A stretch of 36,610 nt of DNA from Lingula anatina (GCF_001039355.2 NW_019775792.1:175067-211676); one strand, 5' to 3'. Positions 1 through 36,508 are shown, counted from the first letter of the stretch. Notes: generated from the sequence alone by a model not told the origin. Program-made: numbers and translations.

Positions 1-675
1 CAAAGCAGTAGTTAGTTAGCGATCGGTAGTTAGCCTCTCGCTAGTTATAGTGCCGTTTCACGAAGCAGTCGCTAGTTCTCTCGCTCGTTATTGTCTCGTT
101 GTTACCTTGGATATTTAACGACTGGTCCGACCAGTCGCTAACTCTAGAGTTTCATCGTACGCATGCGTAATGAGTGAAATAAAAAGGTTGCTTAGTTACC
201 GTTGTCTGTCGTTTGTCTTTGTATCCAATATGACGGCTACCTTTCTTGCTAACCGTACCGCCAGACGGCAACGTAGACTACGACGTTTTCATGAAAGGCA
301 GAATCTATTAGAATATACACACGATGATGCAATTTACGAGAGGTTGCGCCTAGCTGTGACAAAAAGAGCGGCAAAAAGGTGGTGGAGATCCTTTACGACG
401 ACCTCAAAGCAGACGTTCTTATGCATTTCCAGCCACCAAAAATTGGAGAGTTAGTGCTTTCGTGACACTTTTACGCAAGAGTTCCACTTCCGGCAGACGG
501 TTTCGAGACTACGGTGAGTAACGAGAGAACTAGCGACCGAACTTTACGACTGAACTTAGCGATAAGTTAACTACTGCTTCGTGAGACACCCCTCGAAAAC
601 CGCTTAGTTTGCTCGTTAGCGAGGTAGTTCAGTAGTTCGTTGTTCTAACTAACTACTGCTTTGTGAAACCGGCCC
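1..675. mobile_element. Non-autonomous DNA transposon with doubled terminal inverted repeats, cut by window start
   Basis: Bases 1-19 are a perfect reverse complement of 645-663. A second, inner pair, 55-69 against 573-587, matches at 14 of 15 positions. Outer and inner ends are related to each other (ACTGCTTCGTGA versus ACTGCTTTGTGA), so each end carries a doubled repeat. On the right the outer repeat continues to about 675 and reads inward as GGGCCGGTTTCACAAAGC. The matching left terminus lies before base 1, so no target duplication can be read. Bases 170-454 hold a basic 94-codon open frame whose Arg-rich stretch faintly resembles the N-terminus of PIF/Harbinger nucleases; I do not assign it. 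The superfamily is uncertain. Confidence 0.6.
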
Positions 676-704
676 AGGCACGCAGCCCACAAAAGCTGTC
701 CCTA

Positions 705-936
705 ATGTGGGAGCTACCTCTTCCACCTGTGACAGTCATAACTTTTGTTATCCTCAACTTTCTAGCTGACGATGGTCAACTTCGTCTGGTGGACGGTAAC
801 GGCTACAACAGCGGCCGTGTGGAGATCAAGTTTGCCGGAGTATGGAGGCGTGTTTGTCACAATGGATGGGGAAGCGACGACGCCGAGGTTGTTTGTCGTC
901 AGTTGGGGTATGGCGGATATATTAGAGCAGCGAGAG
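705..936 (+). CDS. SRCR-Ly6/uPAR gene, exon 1: signal peptide and first half of SRCR domain
   Basis: First exon of a five-exon gene (705-936, 3358-3525, 4004-4044, 4689-4799, 7739-8047; 861 nt, 286 residues). The ATG at 705 starts a hydrophobic leader ([21 protein letters not shown]) followed by [10 protein letters not shown], the normal opening of a scavenger receptor cysteine-rich domain. [18 protein letters not shown] and [13 protein letters not shown] follow, with the conserved Cys and Trp positions. The donor AG|GTTAGG is at 936, leaving phase 1. SRCR domains bind proteins or polyanions in secreted and membrane receptors, often in innate immunity. Caveat: TTTCTAG at about 767 could be an acceptor, in which case the SRCR exon starts there and the leader is elsewhere. 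The start also lies about 30 bp past the end of the transposon at 1-675. Confidence 0.72.
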
Positions 937-1010
937 GTTAGGAAGAATTTATTTTAATATAATAAAACTAGAGAAACGATGCCTACTCTCAAATTGCTCT
1001 CTATGACTGC

Positions 1011-1216
1011 ATTCCCATAGATTTAGATCGAGCCATCTAGATCGACCTAACTCCCTGGGGGTTCACGCTAAATTGCTGTCCGCCGAGCGCGCACGGTAGT
1101 TAATTACCCCCTTTCAGCTTTAAGTAGGCGGGGCAGACATTTAAGCCGGCTAAGCTGACAGTAATCTAGTGAGACTCTCAAAGTGATAGAGAGATAGATC
1201 TAAAATCTGTGGGAAT
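1011..1216 (-). mobile_element. MITE family A, copy 1 (inverted)
   Basis: One of three ~200-bp copies in the window (others about 4816-5016 and 17466-17650). All share the core CCCCCAGGGAGTTAG, a GGGGGTAATTAAC block and TAGATCGATCT-like inverted ends beginning or ending near TTCCCAGAGAT. This copy is the reverse complement of the other two. It is short, has no ORF and has terminal inverted repeats, so it is probably a non-autonomous DNA transposon. Confidence 0.7.
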
Positions 1217-1807
1217 AGGGTCTGTAATGCCAAATATAAGTGCAGGGACGAGACGATATACGATTCATGTTGCTAAATTTGTGTTTATTTTGAGATTAAA
1301 AATATTGATATTGCGTAGAAGTCTAGGAAATTATACCTTTAACCACAGCTTACGGCGTCCTAGTCAGTTTTCAGCTTTACGTGGCTGGAACCGGTCGCAA
1401 GCATTCGAAAATATGTCGCTGGAAGGTTGCAAGCGACCGCAATAAAATAGGCGTAGGATGGTGGTCTATTTGGTTAAATATTTTTTCATGTATGCTTTCT
1501 AAATATCGAGACCATATATTATAATATTTAGAAAAAGAAAACATAAATTGCACTTGTTGGCAAGTTTTTTTCAGTGTATATACCACGCATTTTAAACCTA
1601 TGAACCCAAAAAAAAAAAAATAAAAAAAAATAATAATAATTATAAATTTGAGGCTAAGAAGCAATGTACGATTTTTTCACGCTACGTTTATTTATTTTAT
1701 CACTTTGCAATGATCCTGTATAAATATACCAATACCCTGAGTATTTTATTGCTGTATGTCACTGTTAAAATTTGCAAAGCCATATTATCTGAGTAAACAA
1801 TGAAGTT

Positions 1808-2026
1808 GCACGTGCAAGTGCGTCTCGATTCCATGGCCCCGTATCTCGAAATAGAATTGGTTATGGAATCGAGACACTAACGCACGTGCGCAACATAGCG
1901 AACCTTTCGAGATACGGAGCCCAGGGCCCCGTATCTCGATAGCTTCACTACTCGTCCCATATAATACATTGTAGCCTCTATTTGATATAGCGATTCGCAA
2001 TACGCTATGCTTTCGAGATACGGGGT
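1808..2026. repeat. Compound fold-back repeat
   Basis: Three nested or adjacent inverted pairs are visible: 1808-1832 with 1865-1889 (GCACGTGC ends, TCTCGATTCC core), 1836-1851 with 1905-1920, and about 1926-1940 with 2010-2026. The last two share the arm CCCCGTATCTCGA. Together they look like two copies of a small palindromic element side by side, or one fold-back transposon. There is no ORF. Confidence 0.6.
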
Positions 2027-3357
2027 CAGCAATCGCTCGGCAAACGGTGTGCGACTGGTTACCTGTAGTTAAAAGATAATCTTTAAGCAGTTGAAAATAC
2101 CATACTGCATCCTTGTTGCAACCGGTTTGCGACTACTTGCTGATTAAAATTGCCCATAGCTTCTTAATTAGCTCGCAGTGTGACCGTAAACGCACAGGCC
2201 TTGCGACCCCTAAGAGATCAAGTATTTAAACAAGAAAATATTAAAGGATAAAGCGAACGTCAGATTGTGTGGTTGCAAAAAGGTTGCTAAAATGTTGCAA
2301 GCGCAATGTGATCCAGGCTTAAGGGCTACTTCTGAACCCATAAGAGAGTTCACGTGCTGCGCATGCAGCAAAGCTTCGTTTGCAGTTTGCGCGCTCGTTA
2401 TAGCCAAGAAATCAGTTCTCCTTGACTGAAAAGTGTAATATTTCTATGACATATCAGATATAAAAACAAGCAACACGTTTTACTACTCCTCTGAACAGAA
2501 AACCGGGGGTCCTGCTTTCTGATGCAGGGCTGTAACTGCATATCGACCGTAAGTATGTGCACAATGTCCGCATTATGTCTGCAGTGCAACTAGGCTTTTG
2601 TTGACTGCATGCTACAAATAAGCACAACTATTTAAATTCATCCATCACGCAAAAATAAAGGTAGGCTACTGTTACTACAACCCTCCGCTGAGATAAAAAA
2701 ATGATATAAATTACAAATGGAACTAAAATTATAAGCAATTAAACATGTAAATAACAGCTAATATTGGTGTTTTTGTTATTAGTGCAAACTCGGTTACTTA
2801 TAACAGATCGTCACGGTAGCAGTGTTGACCTATCCGTGGGTTTAACGCTAACCGTTAGTAACTTCTTACTGATATTATAGATAAGGGTCATAACCAGTTT
2901 GTTTTAGAGTGTACCTGCATATACATGTAGTTACTATATTTAGTGCACATGCTTTGTATGTATTTCCAATAAAAAGGAAAATTACCGATCCAAAGAATGC
3001 CCATAGCTCAAGTTTCTCATCTCATTCTCATCATAGCTCAAGTTTCTCGTGAACTTATTTACCCATTTTGCCTCTAAAAACACCCGTTCCTCATCAGATT
3101 TCCACAACGTTATTTACATGTACCCCACCCTATTGACAATCAATGAAATATGGACACATCCAAATCGTGCATTAAAATTCTATCGTATGTCTTGAATTCC
3201 ACCATGTGCTTTGGAAATGCTGTGTTGAAGAATTGTATTGAAATGCTGGAGTCACGATTCAACTTTTTACAACACGTTATTTCTTACGGAAAATGGAAAA
3301 AGGAAGACTGTACAGCCATATTTTAAATCAAATACCAACTCCTTTTTTTTCAATCAG

Positions 3358-3525
3358 ATTGGTCTCCTAAGGGGAATGGGTCATTTTGGCTGTCCAATGT
3401 CCGCTGTCTGGGATCAGAGACCGCCATTACGAACTGCGCAAACGGAGGAATAGGGTCACATTCCACAGATAATTGTGACTTATACGATTATGATGACGCT
3501 GGCGTCTATTGTCAGGGATATTCAC
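3358..3525 (+). CDS. SRCR-Ly6/uPAR gene, exon 2: second half of SRCR domain
   Basis: The exon follows TTTTTTTTCAATCAG and ends before GTAAGT, in phase 1 at both ends. It reads WSPKGNGSFWLSNVRCLGSE, then TNCANGGIGSH and DDAGVYCQG. These are the usual C-terminal SRCR landmarks: W/L-NVRC-GSE, the NC near the middle and DAGVxC at the end. Joined to exon 1 it gives one complete domain of about 105 residues. Confidence 0.85.
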
Positions 3526-4003
3526 GTAAGTACATGTCCGTCTTTTTTAGTCTTTCTAGCAGCCATTTGTATCTCTGTTTACACTTGGTGCCAGTCTGTA
3601 TGCCTGCCTCATGTATTTATACTTTCCATTTCTAGAGAGCGCTTCCTTTCTCAAATACCAAGAGTTATGGCTATGGAGCACTGGAATTAAAAATGCACAA
3701 CAAGACATATTTATTAGATACGAGCATATACCACCCAGCCCTTCGTAATTTATGTCTCTCTGTCTATCTTCAACTGGGTTATTCCATATCAGCTGATCCT
3801 TTAGGGGCACCCTTTGTCAAGAAAATTGCTGAATTTTTTTTTTACATGTGTTGTAAGTGCCATAATAGAACCCTATGAAAAAAAAATACAGAAACTGGCA
3901 TAGTGAATTTGTGAACAGCATGTCGTTTTTCAAAAGCCGTTTTGAAACATAAAAATGATATTAACATTTAATAATGAGTTTCTTAACATTTTCCGCTATG
4001 TAG

Positions 4004-4044
4004 GTTTTTACCCTTCAGCTTCAACCGCGTCACCCACAGGAGCA
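4004..4044 (+). CDS. SRCR-Ly6/uPAR gene, exon 3: short Ser/Thr/Pro linker
   Basis: A 41-nt exon between ...CTATGTAG and GTAAGT. It takes phase 1 and leaves phase 0, which is what the flanking exons need. It encodes a linker of about 14 residues (FYPSASTASPTGA) rich in Ser, Thr and Pro between the SRCR and Ly6/uPAR modules. Its support is phase fit and splice sites only. Confidence 0.6.
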
Positions 4045-4688
4045 GTAAGTATTGATTGTTTATTTTACAGATTTTTTCAGATATACTCCATAATATATAA
4101 TAGGGTATATTGGAACCCATATACAGTATAACATTCCAAAGACGATTAATTTGTTAGCATGGAAACGTAATCTTACTAATACTACGAACATGTGGAACAT
4201 CTTACAATTGTAGATTAAAGGAACGCCTTTCTTTGAATGAAATGATTAAGATTACATAATCAAAACAACATTTGTGTGGCAATTTCGACTTTAATATATA
4301 TTATATCTGGTTTTAATTCCAGAAGATATGTAAATGTTCTTTTGTGAATACAGTTTAGGAACTTAGCCAATATTTCCTCTTCTTGTAGCCTGTTTTCATC
4401 ACTGCAAAGGATTGGGTTGTGAAAGATGTGACAGTGGGATCGTGACAATTGTTCATGGCTGCTTAATTTTCTAAATATATAATAACAGAGAAAAAATCGT
4501 ACATTTTTGTATTAGTTGTGTGATGCATTTTGATTAAAACAGTGAGAACACGAAGTTTGAATCCTTCATTCCCAATCTTACTTCCTAACTGTATCACTAA
4601 ATAATATAGCACAGTTACTGGTCTCATCCAAAACATTCTCTATATAACAACTAGGTCCTTTTATTTTTATCATTTTGTTTAATTTCAG

Positions 4689-4799
4689 AGTGGACCCAGA
4701 TGTGCATCTTGCTCCAACACTTTGGCCTGCAGAGAACCACAAAACACTTTGCAATTGCACACCTCTTTCATCACATGTGATGGTGGATCTGTATGCCAC
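4689..4799 (+). CDS. SRCR-Ly6/uPAR gene, exon 4: first half of Ly6/uPAR domain
   Basis: The exon follows TTTAATTTCAG and ends before GTGAGT, in phase 0 at both ends (37 codons). It reads SGPRCASCSNTLACREPQNT, then SFITCDGGSVCH. The CxxC opening and the cysteine spacing fit the N-terminal part of a three-finger Ly6/uPAR domain completed by exon 5. A MITE copy begins about 17 bp downstream of the donor. Confidence 0.78.
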
Positions 4800-4815
4800 G
4801 TGAGTCTTTGTGTGC

Positions 4816-5016
4816 ATTTCCATAGAGTTTAGATCTATATATCCCCGTGGGGAGTCTCACTAGATTACTGTAATGTAATCCGTCTTGAATGTCCGTCCCG
4901 CCTACTACACGCTGTAAGGGGGTAATTAACTTTTGTGCCCGCTCGGCTGACAGCTATTTAGCGTGAACCCCCAGGGAGTTAGGTTGATCTAGTTGGATCG
5001 ATCAGTCTCTGGGAAT
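4816..5016 (+). mobile_element. MITE family A, copy 2
   Basis: It starts ATTTCCATAGAG and ends CAGTCTCTGGGAAT, and carries the shared internal blocks GGGGAGTCTCACTAGATTACTG and CCCCCAGGGAGTTAG. It lies in intron 4 of the SRCR-Ly6/uPAR gene, in the same orientation as copy 3. Confidence 0.75.
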
Positions 5017-5684
5017 GGGGTCTTTCTCTCCGTTTTGCGCGCGCACACAAATGCATGTACACATACATGATGACATCATGTAGGTCTCTGTATTCATGCA
5101 AACACTGTCCCTCGCTCACTAAGTCCATCTCACACACGAGCGCGGCGGTACAGCCCCAAAGTTGGTCAGATAAGACTTGGACAGTATTCGTCATGTTCGC
5201 TCGACTTTTTAAAGGTCTGGATCCAGATATAAATCTCCGCGGGGGGGAATTTTCGCTGAAGAGCAATCAGTGGAATCAACTTAATTTATAGACACGCTTT
5301 CTCGAGCAGTTAGGAGGTAATAAACTACCGAATGTTAATTAAGCTGATCAGGGTGTTTGAACTTCAGACATAGCGTCCCCAGATAATACGATGAAAGCGT
5401 CCTTAGTGCTTGCATTATTCGGATCACATTTTCCAGAACAATCCTCAAGGGATTGGTTAACTGTGAGGAGCAACCACAGCAAAAATCAGAAAAATCCCGA
5501 AGGAGGCATGTGTTTGAAAAATTGACAATTTTTTTGCGACGTATGTAAGCGTGCATCCAATGGCTTGGATGTAATTTCAAGCATATTTAAAATACATAAC
5601 TTTTATGAAAGACGACCAAGATAACTGAAACTCTGGGGAATGATCACATACTTTTTGAAATTAAAGTCCAGCAAATTTCTTAAA
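5017..5684 (+). other. Intronic stretch without recognisable content
   Basis: Part of intron 4 (4800-7738) of the SRCR-Ly6/uPAR gene. Overlapping short frames on both strands carry no domain signature. I see no repeat here. Confidence 0.4.
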
Positions 5685-6210
5685 ATATACTTGACATTTG
5701 ATATGGAATATTTCAGTTTCGAATGTACCCGCACGAAAATGCAGTAGTATCGAAGTAGCAAAGAAGCATTAACGCAGTAGTGGTGTGAAGCATATTTGCA
5801 GTAGAAATGCAGTATAGCCTACTGCAATTCTACTTCAAAAATTACATAGGGTTGTACAGAGGAGGAGCATTAATGCAGTAGATTAGCAGCATGATAGAAG
5901 CATGTTTCAAATATGCTAATTAGCTCCTACTTCGAAGCAGATTTGAAGCATGTTTGCAGTATGATTGCAGTAGTCTACTGCGCTGGAGTATCTACTTCGT
6001 TTTCGTGCGGGTATGCCTAGGTGAATATGCGTTTTTTTTTTTCACAAACTCCAATCTCATATAAGATATGTGAATGGAGAAGTGTGTAGTCAGGTGTGTC
6101 GCTACCAATTAACTGATTACAAGGTTTGTTGCGCTGTTGCATTATGTAATATGCAGTGATTTAATTGGGTAGTGCTCCTTTGGGCAGGTCAAAGCTTGGC
6201 TTTGGCAAAG
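5685..6210 (+). repeat. Interspersed repeat family B, copy 1, split by a MITE
   Basis: Blocks such as CTCATATAAGATATGTGAATG, GGAGAAG, GCTACCAATTAA and GGGTAGTGCTC are shared with about 16180-16420, and part of them with about 8105-8235. In this copy the sequence is interrupted at the TA of GGTATGCC by the element at 5726-6013. The family may be a terminal part or deletion derivative of the Tc1/mariner element that follows. Confidence 0.65.
5726..6013. mobile_element. MITE with TACCCGCACGAAAA inverted ends, TA target duplication
   Basis: The ends TACCCGCACGAAAA (5726-5739) and TTTTCGTGCGGGTA (6000-6013) are perfect inverted repeats. The interior is packed with GCAGTA and GAAGCA motifs on both strands and has no ORF. 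Two uninterrupted copies of the surrounding repeat, near 8138 and 16229, show a single TA where this element is inserted. The flanking TA is therefore a target-site duplication, as in Tc1/mariner-type transposition. Confidence 0.8.
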
Positions 6211-6329
6211 CATGGTTCTGTCAAAAAAAGTATCCATATGTCGGCAACTACTGCATAGAAGAATTTGAAATTTTGCATGTAAGTGGTCGGTTTTGCGGTG
6301 TGTAAAATGAGCTATACAGTGCTTTACAA

Positions 6330-7320
6330 ATGTGTTAATCTGTGGCAGAATGGCGCGAAAAACACAGGCATTGCCAGACAGATAATTGCGCCAAACGAAA
6401 CAGTCCGCACAGTTTTACAGAGTAATGCCTAGACTGATGTACCTACACAGAGGCCACACCAAATGTATTGAAATCTCACCACCAGGGTACAGGACCAACT
6501 GTCTTTCGGGATATGCTGTTGCAACTAAACAAAAACCACCAAGTCCGTTCAGAATGAGGGGTAAATTACCACCAAAACGCATCTTTCAAGGCCCTTAGCG
6601 AACACCAAACCGGTTTTAGTAGGTTAGAATACCAGACGACCTCCGAAGAACCCACTGTAAACAGCAAAACATCGTTGTATGTTTCTCTATTGAATTGGAG
6701 ACCTTGACTGTTTCTGGGTTGAACACTGAAATTTGTGGCTTTCTTTATTGAAGTCAGATTTCACCTGTACCGCTCAACAGTCAAAACAGAGTTTTAAGAT
6801 ATCCAGAAGAGGCCAACGACGAAGCGTTTGCCGCGTCTAATTTGACTAAGGTCATTAACAGCGTCAGTATTTGGAGTGGATACCACATTGGTGCCAAAAC
6901 ACCAATGGTAGTCATCGACGAAAACCTGAACCAAATCAAATAAAGAAATAATCTGGGAACCACTTGGCTATAATTTGATAGGGGACAACTTAATAACAAT
7001 TTTAGGTTGCACGGTGCGATTGCCGGTTCACACAGAGCACTTTTAATAGCAGTTTACTTACAGAACCAAGGGAATGAGCAGCTACCTTGGTCATCAAAAT
7101 TACCATATCTGAACCACATAGACAATATGTGGGTAGGCCATTACTCTCCGAATCAATGGCCTACATGTCCTACAACAAAACTGGACCAAATTGGGCAGAT
7201 TTTGACCGATGTCTGGAATGTTATTCCAGATTGATTTTTAAAAACCTATCCCAAGGAATGCCTTGCCACTTGAGAGCGCTGGAAGCAGCCAGAAGAAGTC
7301 AGGCGTAACAGCGACCGTTA
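6330..7320 (+). pseudogene. Tc1/mariner-type transposase relic
   Basis: Several frames together recall a Tc1-like transposase. Around 6340-6570 there is an eroded helix-turn-helix region. At about 6796-6940 one frame reads EEANDEAFAASNLTKV, then SVSIWSGYHIGAKTPMVVID, the typical central catalytic-domain stretch (family form VMVWGGIS...TPLVxxxGNLN). At about 7085-7310 it reads PWSSKLPYLNHIDNMW, then TDVWNVIPD and LSQGMPCHLRALEAARR, matching the family's PDLNPIExxWD and C-terminal WxxIP...MxxRxxAVxxARG. Several frameshifts and stops separate these blocks, so the copy is dead. Confidence 0.8.
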
Positions 7321-7738
7321 CTGTGACTAGACACTGACATGAGGGTCCTTTGTGGAGCTTCTAACTCTTTTAGAGACGATAATTTGGAAAATATGGAGGT
7401 CCAAAATATCCCTTTTAATGGTTGTCGTATGACATAGAATAGGCAATGTGTTTTTGTTTGCTTCTCTGCCGAATTCCATTATTGAACTGATGTCACAATG
7501 GCATCAAAGAGGTAATTAAAAGTTATTTAAACACGGTTTCAATCCATATTTTCATTTATCAGTCTGCAAAATAGGAAAAAACTGATGAAAAATTATTTGG
7601 AAAAAAAAGATTCCATATTAGATGTCAAGTCTTTTTTTTTTTTTTTGGGGGGGGGGGGTTTGGTGTTTATCATCATTATCATTGGTTGTAGTATTAATAT
7701 TGATTTTACAAAATGGTTATTCACGTTCTTCCTTGCAG

Positions 7739-8047
7739 ACTACAGCTAAGGCGTACAGCTTTTATAGTCCCTTCTACAGTTCCTACATCACTGCCTACAG
7801 TTACAGCCGCGGGTGCATAGGAAAGTCACTATGTACCAGCCAGGAGCTGCAGGGAAATACTTGCACGGGAAGCGGCAACGGTAAAGCCTGCAAGCATTGC
7901 TGTAGTACCAATTACTGTAATAGTGGAGTCTTGGACACGTCTCAAGCCAGTGTCAACAACAACAACAACAATAGAGGGAATGACCACCGGAGTGCTTGGT
8001 TTAACGTCATCTGCGTACTTTTGTTATTTGTCTTTGCCAGAAATTAA
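7739..8047 (+). CDS. SRCR-Ly6/uPAR gene, exon 5: end of Ly6/uPAR domain and GPI signal
   Basis: Terminal exon, entered in phase 0 after TTCTTCCTTGCAG; stop codon TAA at 8045. It reads RGCIGKSLCTSQELQGNTC, then GKACKHCCSTNYCN, the diagnostic Ly6/uPAR ending (CC-x4-CN). An Asn/Ser-rich spacer and a hydrophobic C-terminus (FNVICVLLLFVFARN) follow with no cytoplasmic tail, as in GPI-anchor signals. ATTAAA overlaps the stop region and may serve for polyadenylation. Joined SRCR and Ly6/uPAR domains are not a combination I recognise as a named family. Confidence 0.82.
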   Translation, partial: TTAKAYSFYSPFYSSYITAYSYSRGCIGKSLCTSQELQGNTCTGSGNGKACKHCCSTNYCNSGVLDTSQASVNNNNNNRGNDHRSAWFNVICVLLLFVFARN

Positions 8048-8104
8048 AGGCACAGGTATTAAGAGATAGATAGATAGATATAAAGATTGACAGATTGATA
8101 TACC

Positions 8105-8235
8105 TGATATTTAATATGGCATATTTTGATTTCAAAGGTATGCCTACATAAAATGCGTTCTTAAAAAATAAGATCTCATATAAGATTTGAGAATGGAGAA
8201 GTTCGTAGTCAGTTGTGTCATCAAGATTTTCTAGT
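8105..8235 (+). repeat. Interspersed repeat family B, copy 2 (partial)
   Basis: It shares AATATGGCATATTTTGA-like sequence, GGTATGCCTAC, ATCTCATATAAGAT and GAGAATGGAGAAGTT with the copies at 5685-6210 and 16180-16420. It preserves the unoccupied TA target site of the MITE at 5726-6013. Confidence 0.6.
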
Positions 8236-8496
8236 CATTCGTGTTCCAAACATTATCTTAAAGAGACATGTGTAAACCAGATTTGTTTGTATATATTTTT
8301 TTCTTAAAAACCCGATATTCCACCCAAAAATAAAAAAAGAAAAAGAAACTATATCTTATAAAGCAGAAGGAGATCGAACAGGATGCCAATCACGAACTTC
8401 ACTTGCTGAGATGTGAGAAATAATAGCAAAATGCAACACACGATATATGAAAAACATGCAAATGAAGAACATACTTTGATTTAAATCTCTATAAAT

Positions 8497-8561
<65 letters not shown>

Positions 8562-9075
8562 TAAGCTGACCTAACTCTCTGACCCATTTATATACAGCAT
8601 AGACTGCAAGCAGAAAAACCTGTCGAAATATTATTTTTCGACTGGAAGCGGATGTATATGTTAAAAAATATTAAACGGCTCCGAGGTTCCTGCAGCGACG
8701 GTGGAAGCGGGGGGACCATCAAGGAATTATAGCGACAACGCTTTTTAAGTGAGATCACCCATATTTAGTCGGTGGATCAGTTAGTATGCGGATTATCTGT
8801 TCTGAATGGGCTCTTAGATGCCATGCGTATCATGCGATAATCCATAGCCTAAAGAACACAAAAGTTCAATAGTGGTGGAAGCAGCACTTTTTTCACCTTA
8901 GCCAAACACAATAAAATGTGGACGTGTAATCGATCCCTAAAGACCATTCTTAATCAAATATACAGGTAGCAAGACCATATGAGGAGGAATCAGCGTCGTC
9001 ATCCTTATAGCAAAGTCCAAATGAAAAACACAGTCCAAAAACGAGTGGACAAAATTATAAACAGGTGTTACATTG
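8236..9075. other. Convergent intergenic region between two gene 3' ends
   Basis: Holds the 3' flanks of the SRCR-Ly6/uPAR gene (plus) and the receptor kinase gene (minus). The only striking feature is a run of 60 T at 8498-8557, possibly the tail of an inserted retroelement on the minus strand. No gene is seen. Confidence 0.5.
8498..8557. repeat. Poly-T tract of 60 bases
   Basis: Uninterrupted T run. It may be a reverse-oriented poly-A tail or a simple expansion. No retroelement body is recognisable on either side. Confidence 0.9.
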
Positions 9076-34964
<25,889 letters not shown>

Positions 34965-35934
34965 TCTTTATAATAGGTCCTGAAATTGAAAGCCATTCTT
35001 TTTTTTTTTTTTCTAACAGGAACATCCTCGTACACAAAAAAACTTTATATAAGAGGGCATTCACCTCGGTTCTACAGTTCCCGCGTATCGGTCCCTACAA
35101 GAAAGCAGAGCCGACTAATCCGCGCCATTTAATCACAGCTCCGATGTTTGATTCCTACACCCCTGCAAGGACGGCGCGTGCGGAGAAGGGGAGCTCATCA
35201 GCGGGTTAGATGGCTCTTCTTTCGTAAAGGGACTGCCATATTTGATCCGCGGATCATCTGTTCTGAATACGCTCTAGAACAGACACAGAGGGCGCCATAA
35301 TCCGACCTCCATCCATACATGTTCAAGTATAAAGAAAAAAATATGTTTATCAAGCTGGAGACCAACGTCATTATTAAAGTCCCTATTTACGTGTATCAAA
35401 GCAGTTTACTATACCCCCAAACATTAGAATTAAGTTAAACAATGTACCAGTACTGCTAATTATATTGAGTAATGGGGTGGTGTATTCGGCGTCATTTTAA
35501 ATAATTAATTACTTCAAAGGCAATTTACGACTGCACTATGCAGTGAGAAACAAATATTACTTTAATACAAGTATAACTTATATTAATACTTACCCGAGGG
35601 ACTGGAAGACTATACCAAAGACCCTTATACTGCTTTAAGCGAATGCTTCAACTGCTACCAGTAAACAGTCCAAAATCACTACCTGGTTGTTGAGGCTGAC
35701 TGCCAGTACATTGTAACTTGGTCCAGAATGACCTCACTGATGTTGTTATTTTAACAGTGCATACAATCAAATGCGCGGTATTAAGTAGGTCATATATGTG
35801 TACCTGTGTAAGTCTAAGTTGATGTAAATACCTGTGTAAGTTGGATCGTTTGTTCTCTCTGACCACAGGGTCTGCTCGTTGTCTGTTACAAAGTTTTTAA
35901 ATAGGATACTCTAATTTTGTATAATATCAAATAC
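34965..35934. other. 5' flank of the receptor gene
   Basis: A T-run at about 35000-35013 provides the pyrimidine tract of the presumed 5' UTR acceptor. GGATCATCTGTTCTGAAT at about 35260 resembles GGATTATCTGTTCTGAAT at about 8791, a possible small dispersed repeat. No coding exon or clear core promoter is recognised. Confidence 0.4.
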
Positions 35935-36149
35935 CAGGGACGGATCCAGAATTATTTAAAGGGGGGGGGGGGGTCCGCGGATGAGAAGCCTACCCTTCTA
36001 CCCCCCTACCCCTTTGGCGTGAAAAAAATTGGTATTTTATGATTCAGCTAGTCAAAATTATAATTTCAAGAGGGGACCATTGGTGTGATATTTTTAGAAA
36101 TTAAAGTGGGGTGGAGCGTCAGGACTCCCCTGAAATAAATCCGCCATTG
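35935..36149. mobile_element. Probable hAT-type MITE
   Basis: Begins CAGGGACGGATCC and ends AATCCGCCATTG, an eroded inverted pair of the CAGGGxCGGATCC type. It is flanked by AAATAC at 35929-35934 and 36150-36155, compatible with an eroded target duplication. It includes a G-run at about 35960-35972. No ORF. Confidence 0.6.
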
Positions 36150-36155
36150 AAATAC

Positions 36156-36508
36156 GTAGATCCCTTTGTTATCAGAGTTGCACTATGTTTGCCTCCTTTG
36201 CCTATGTTTGAGGTTGTTTGCCTCCTTGTTGATAACATATTGTAACGTTCCCCCCCCCCCTCCGTTTTGCATTCCAATACAACATTTTCACTTTACCTCT
36301 TCAGAAATTCACTTTGGAAGGGTTAGCGCTTACGTACCTGCCCTCCACCTTTATTTGATTCCCCCTACTACAATTGTTTCCGTCGATTGAAAGAAAATTT
36401 AATCTAAAGAAGACAAAACTACCGATGCAGTGCATCGACGATGCATGGAAGCCGTCATATATGCCACTTCATGCTGACCTACGCCGTACGCGAAGCTCGT
36501 GCTTCGCG
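36156..36508. other. Region between MITE and right-hand promoter
   Basis: Contains a C-run at about 36250-36260 and a GC-rich hairpin CGCGAAGC/GCTTCGCG at about 36489-36508. No gene seen. Confidence 0.4.

Larger units (their letters stand above)
937..3357 (+). other. Intron 1 of the SRCR-Ly6/uPAR gene
   Basis: This 2.4-kb intron runs from GTTAGG to TTTTTTTTCAATCAG. It contains one MITE copy (about 1011-1216, inverted relative to the other two) and a compound fold-back at 1808-2026. The stretch 2030-3350 is AT-rich, and I see no coding signal or recognisable repeat in it. Confidence 0.6.

Noticed and set aside
170-454. 94-codon basic frame inside the left-edge transposon
   Set aside because: The resemblance to PIF/Harbinger N-termini is too faint to call a gene.
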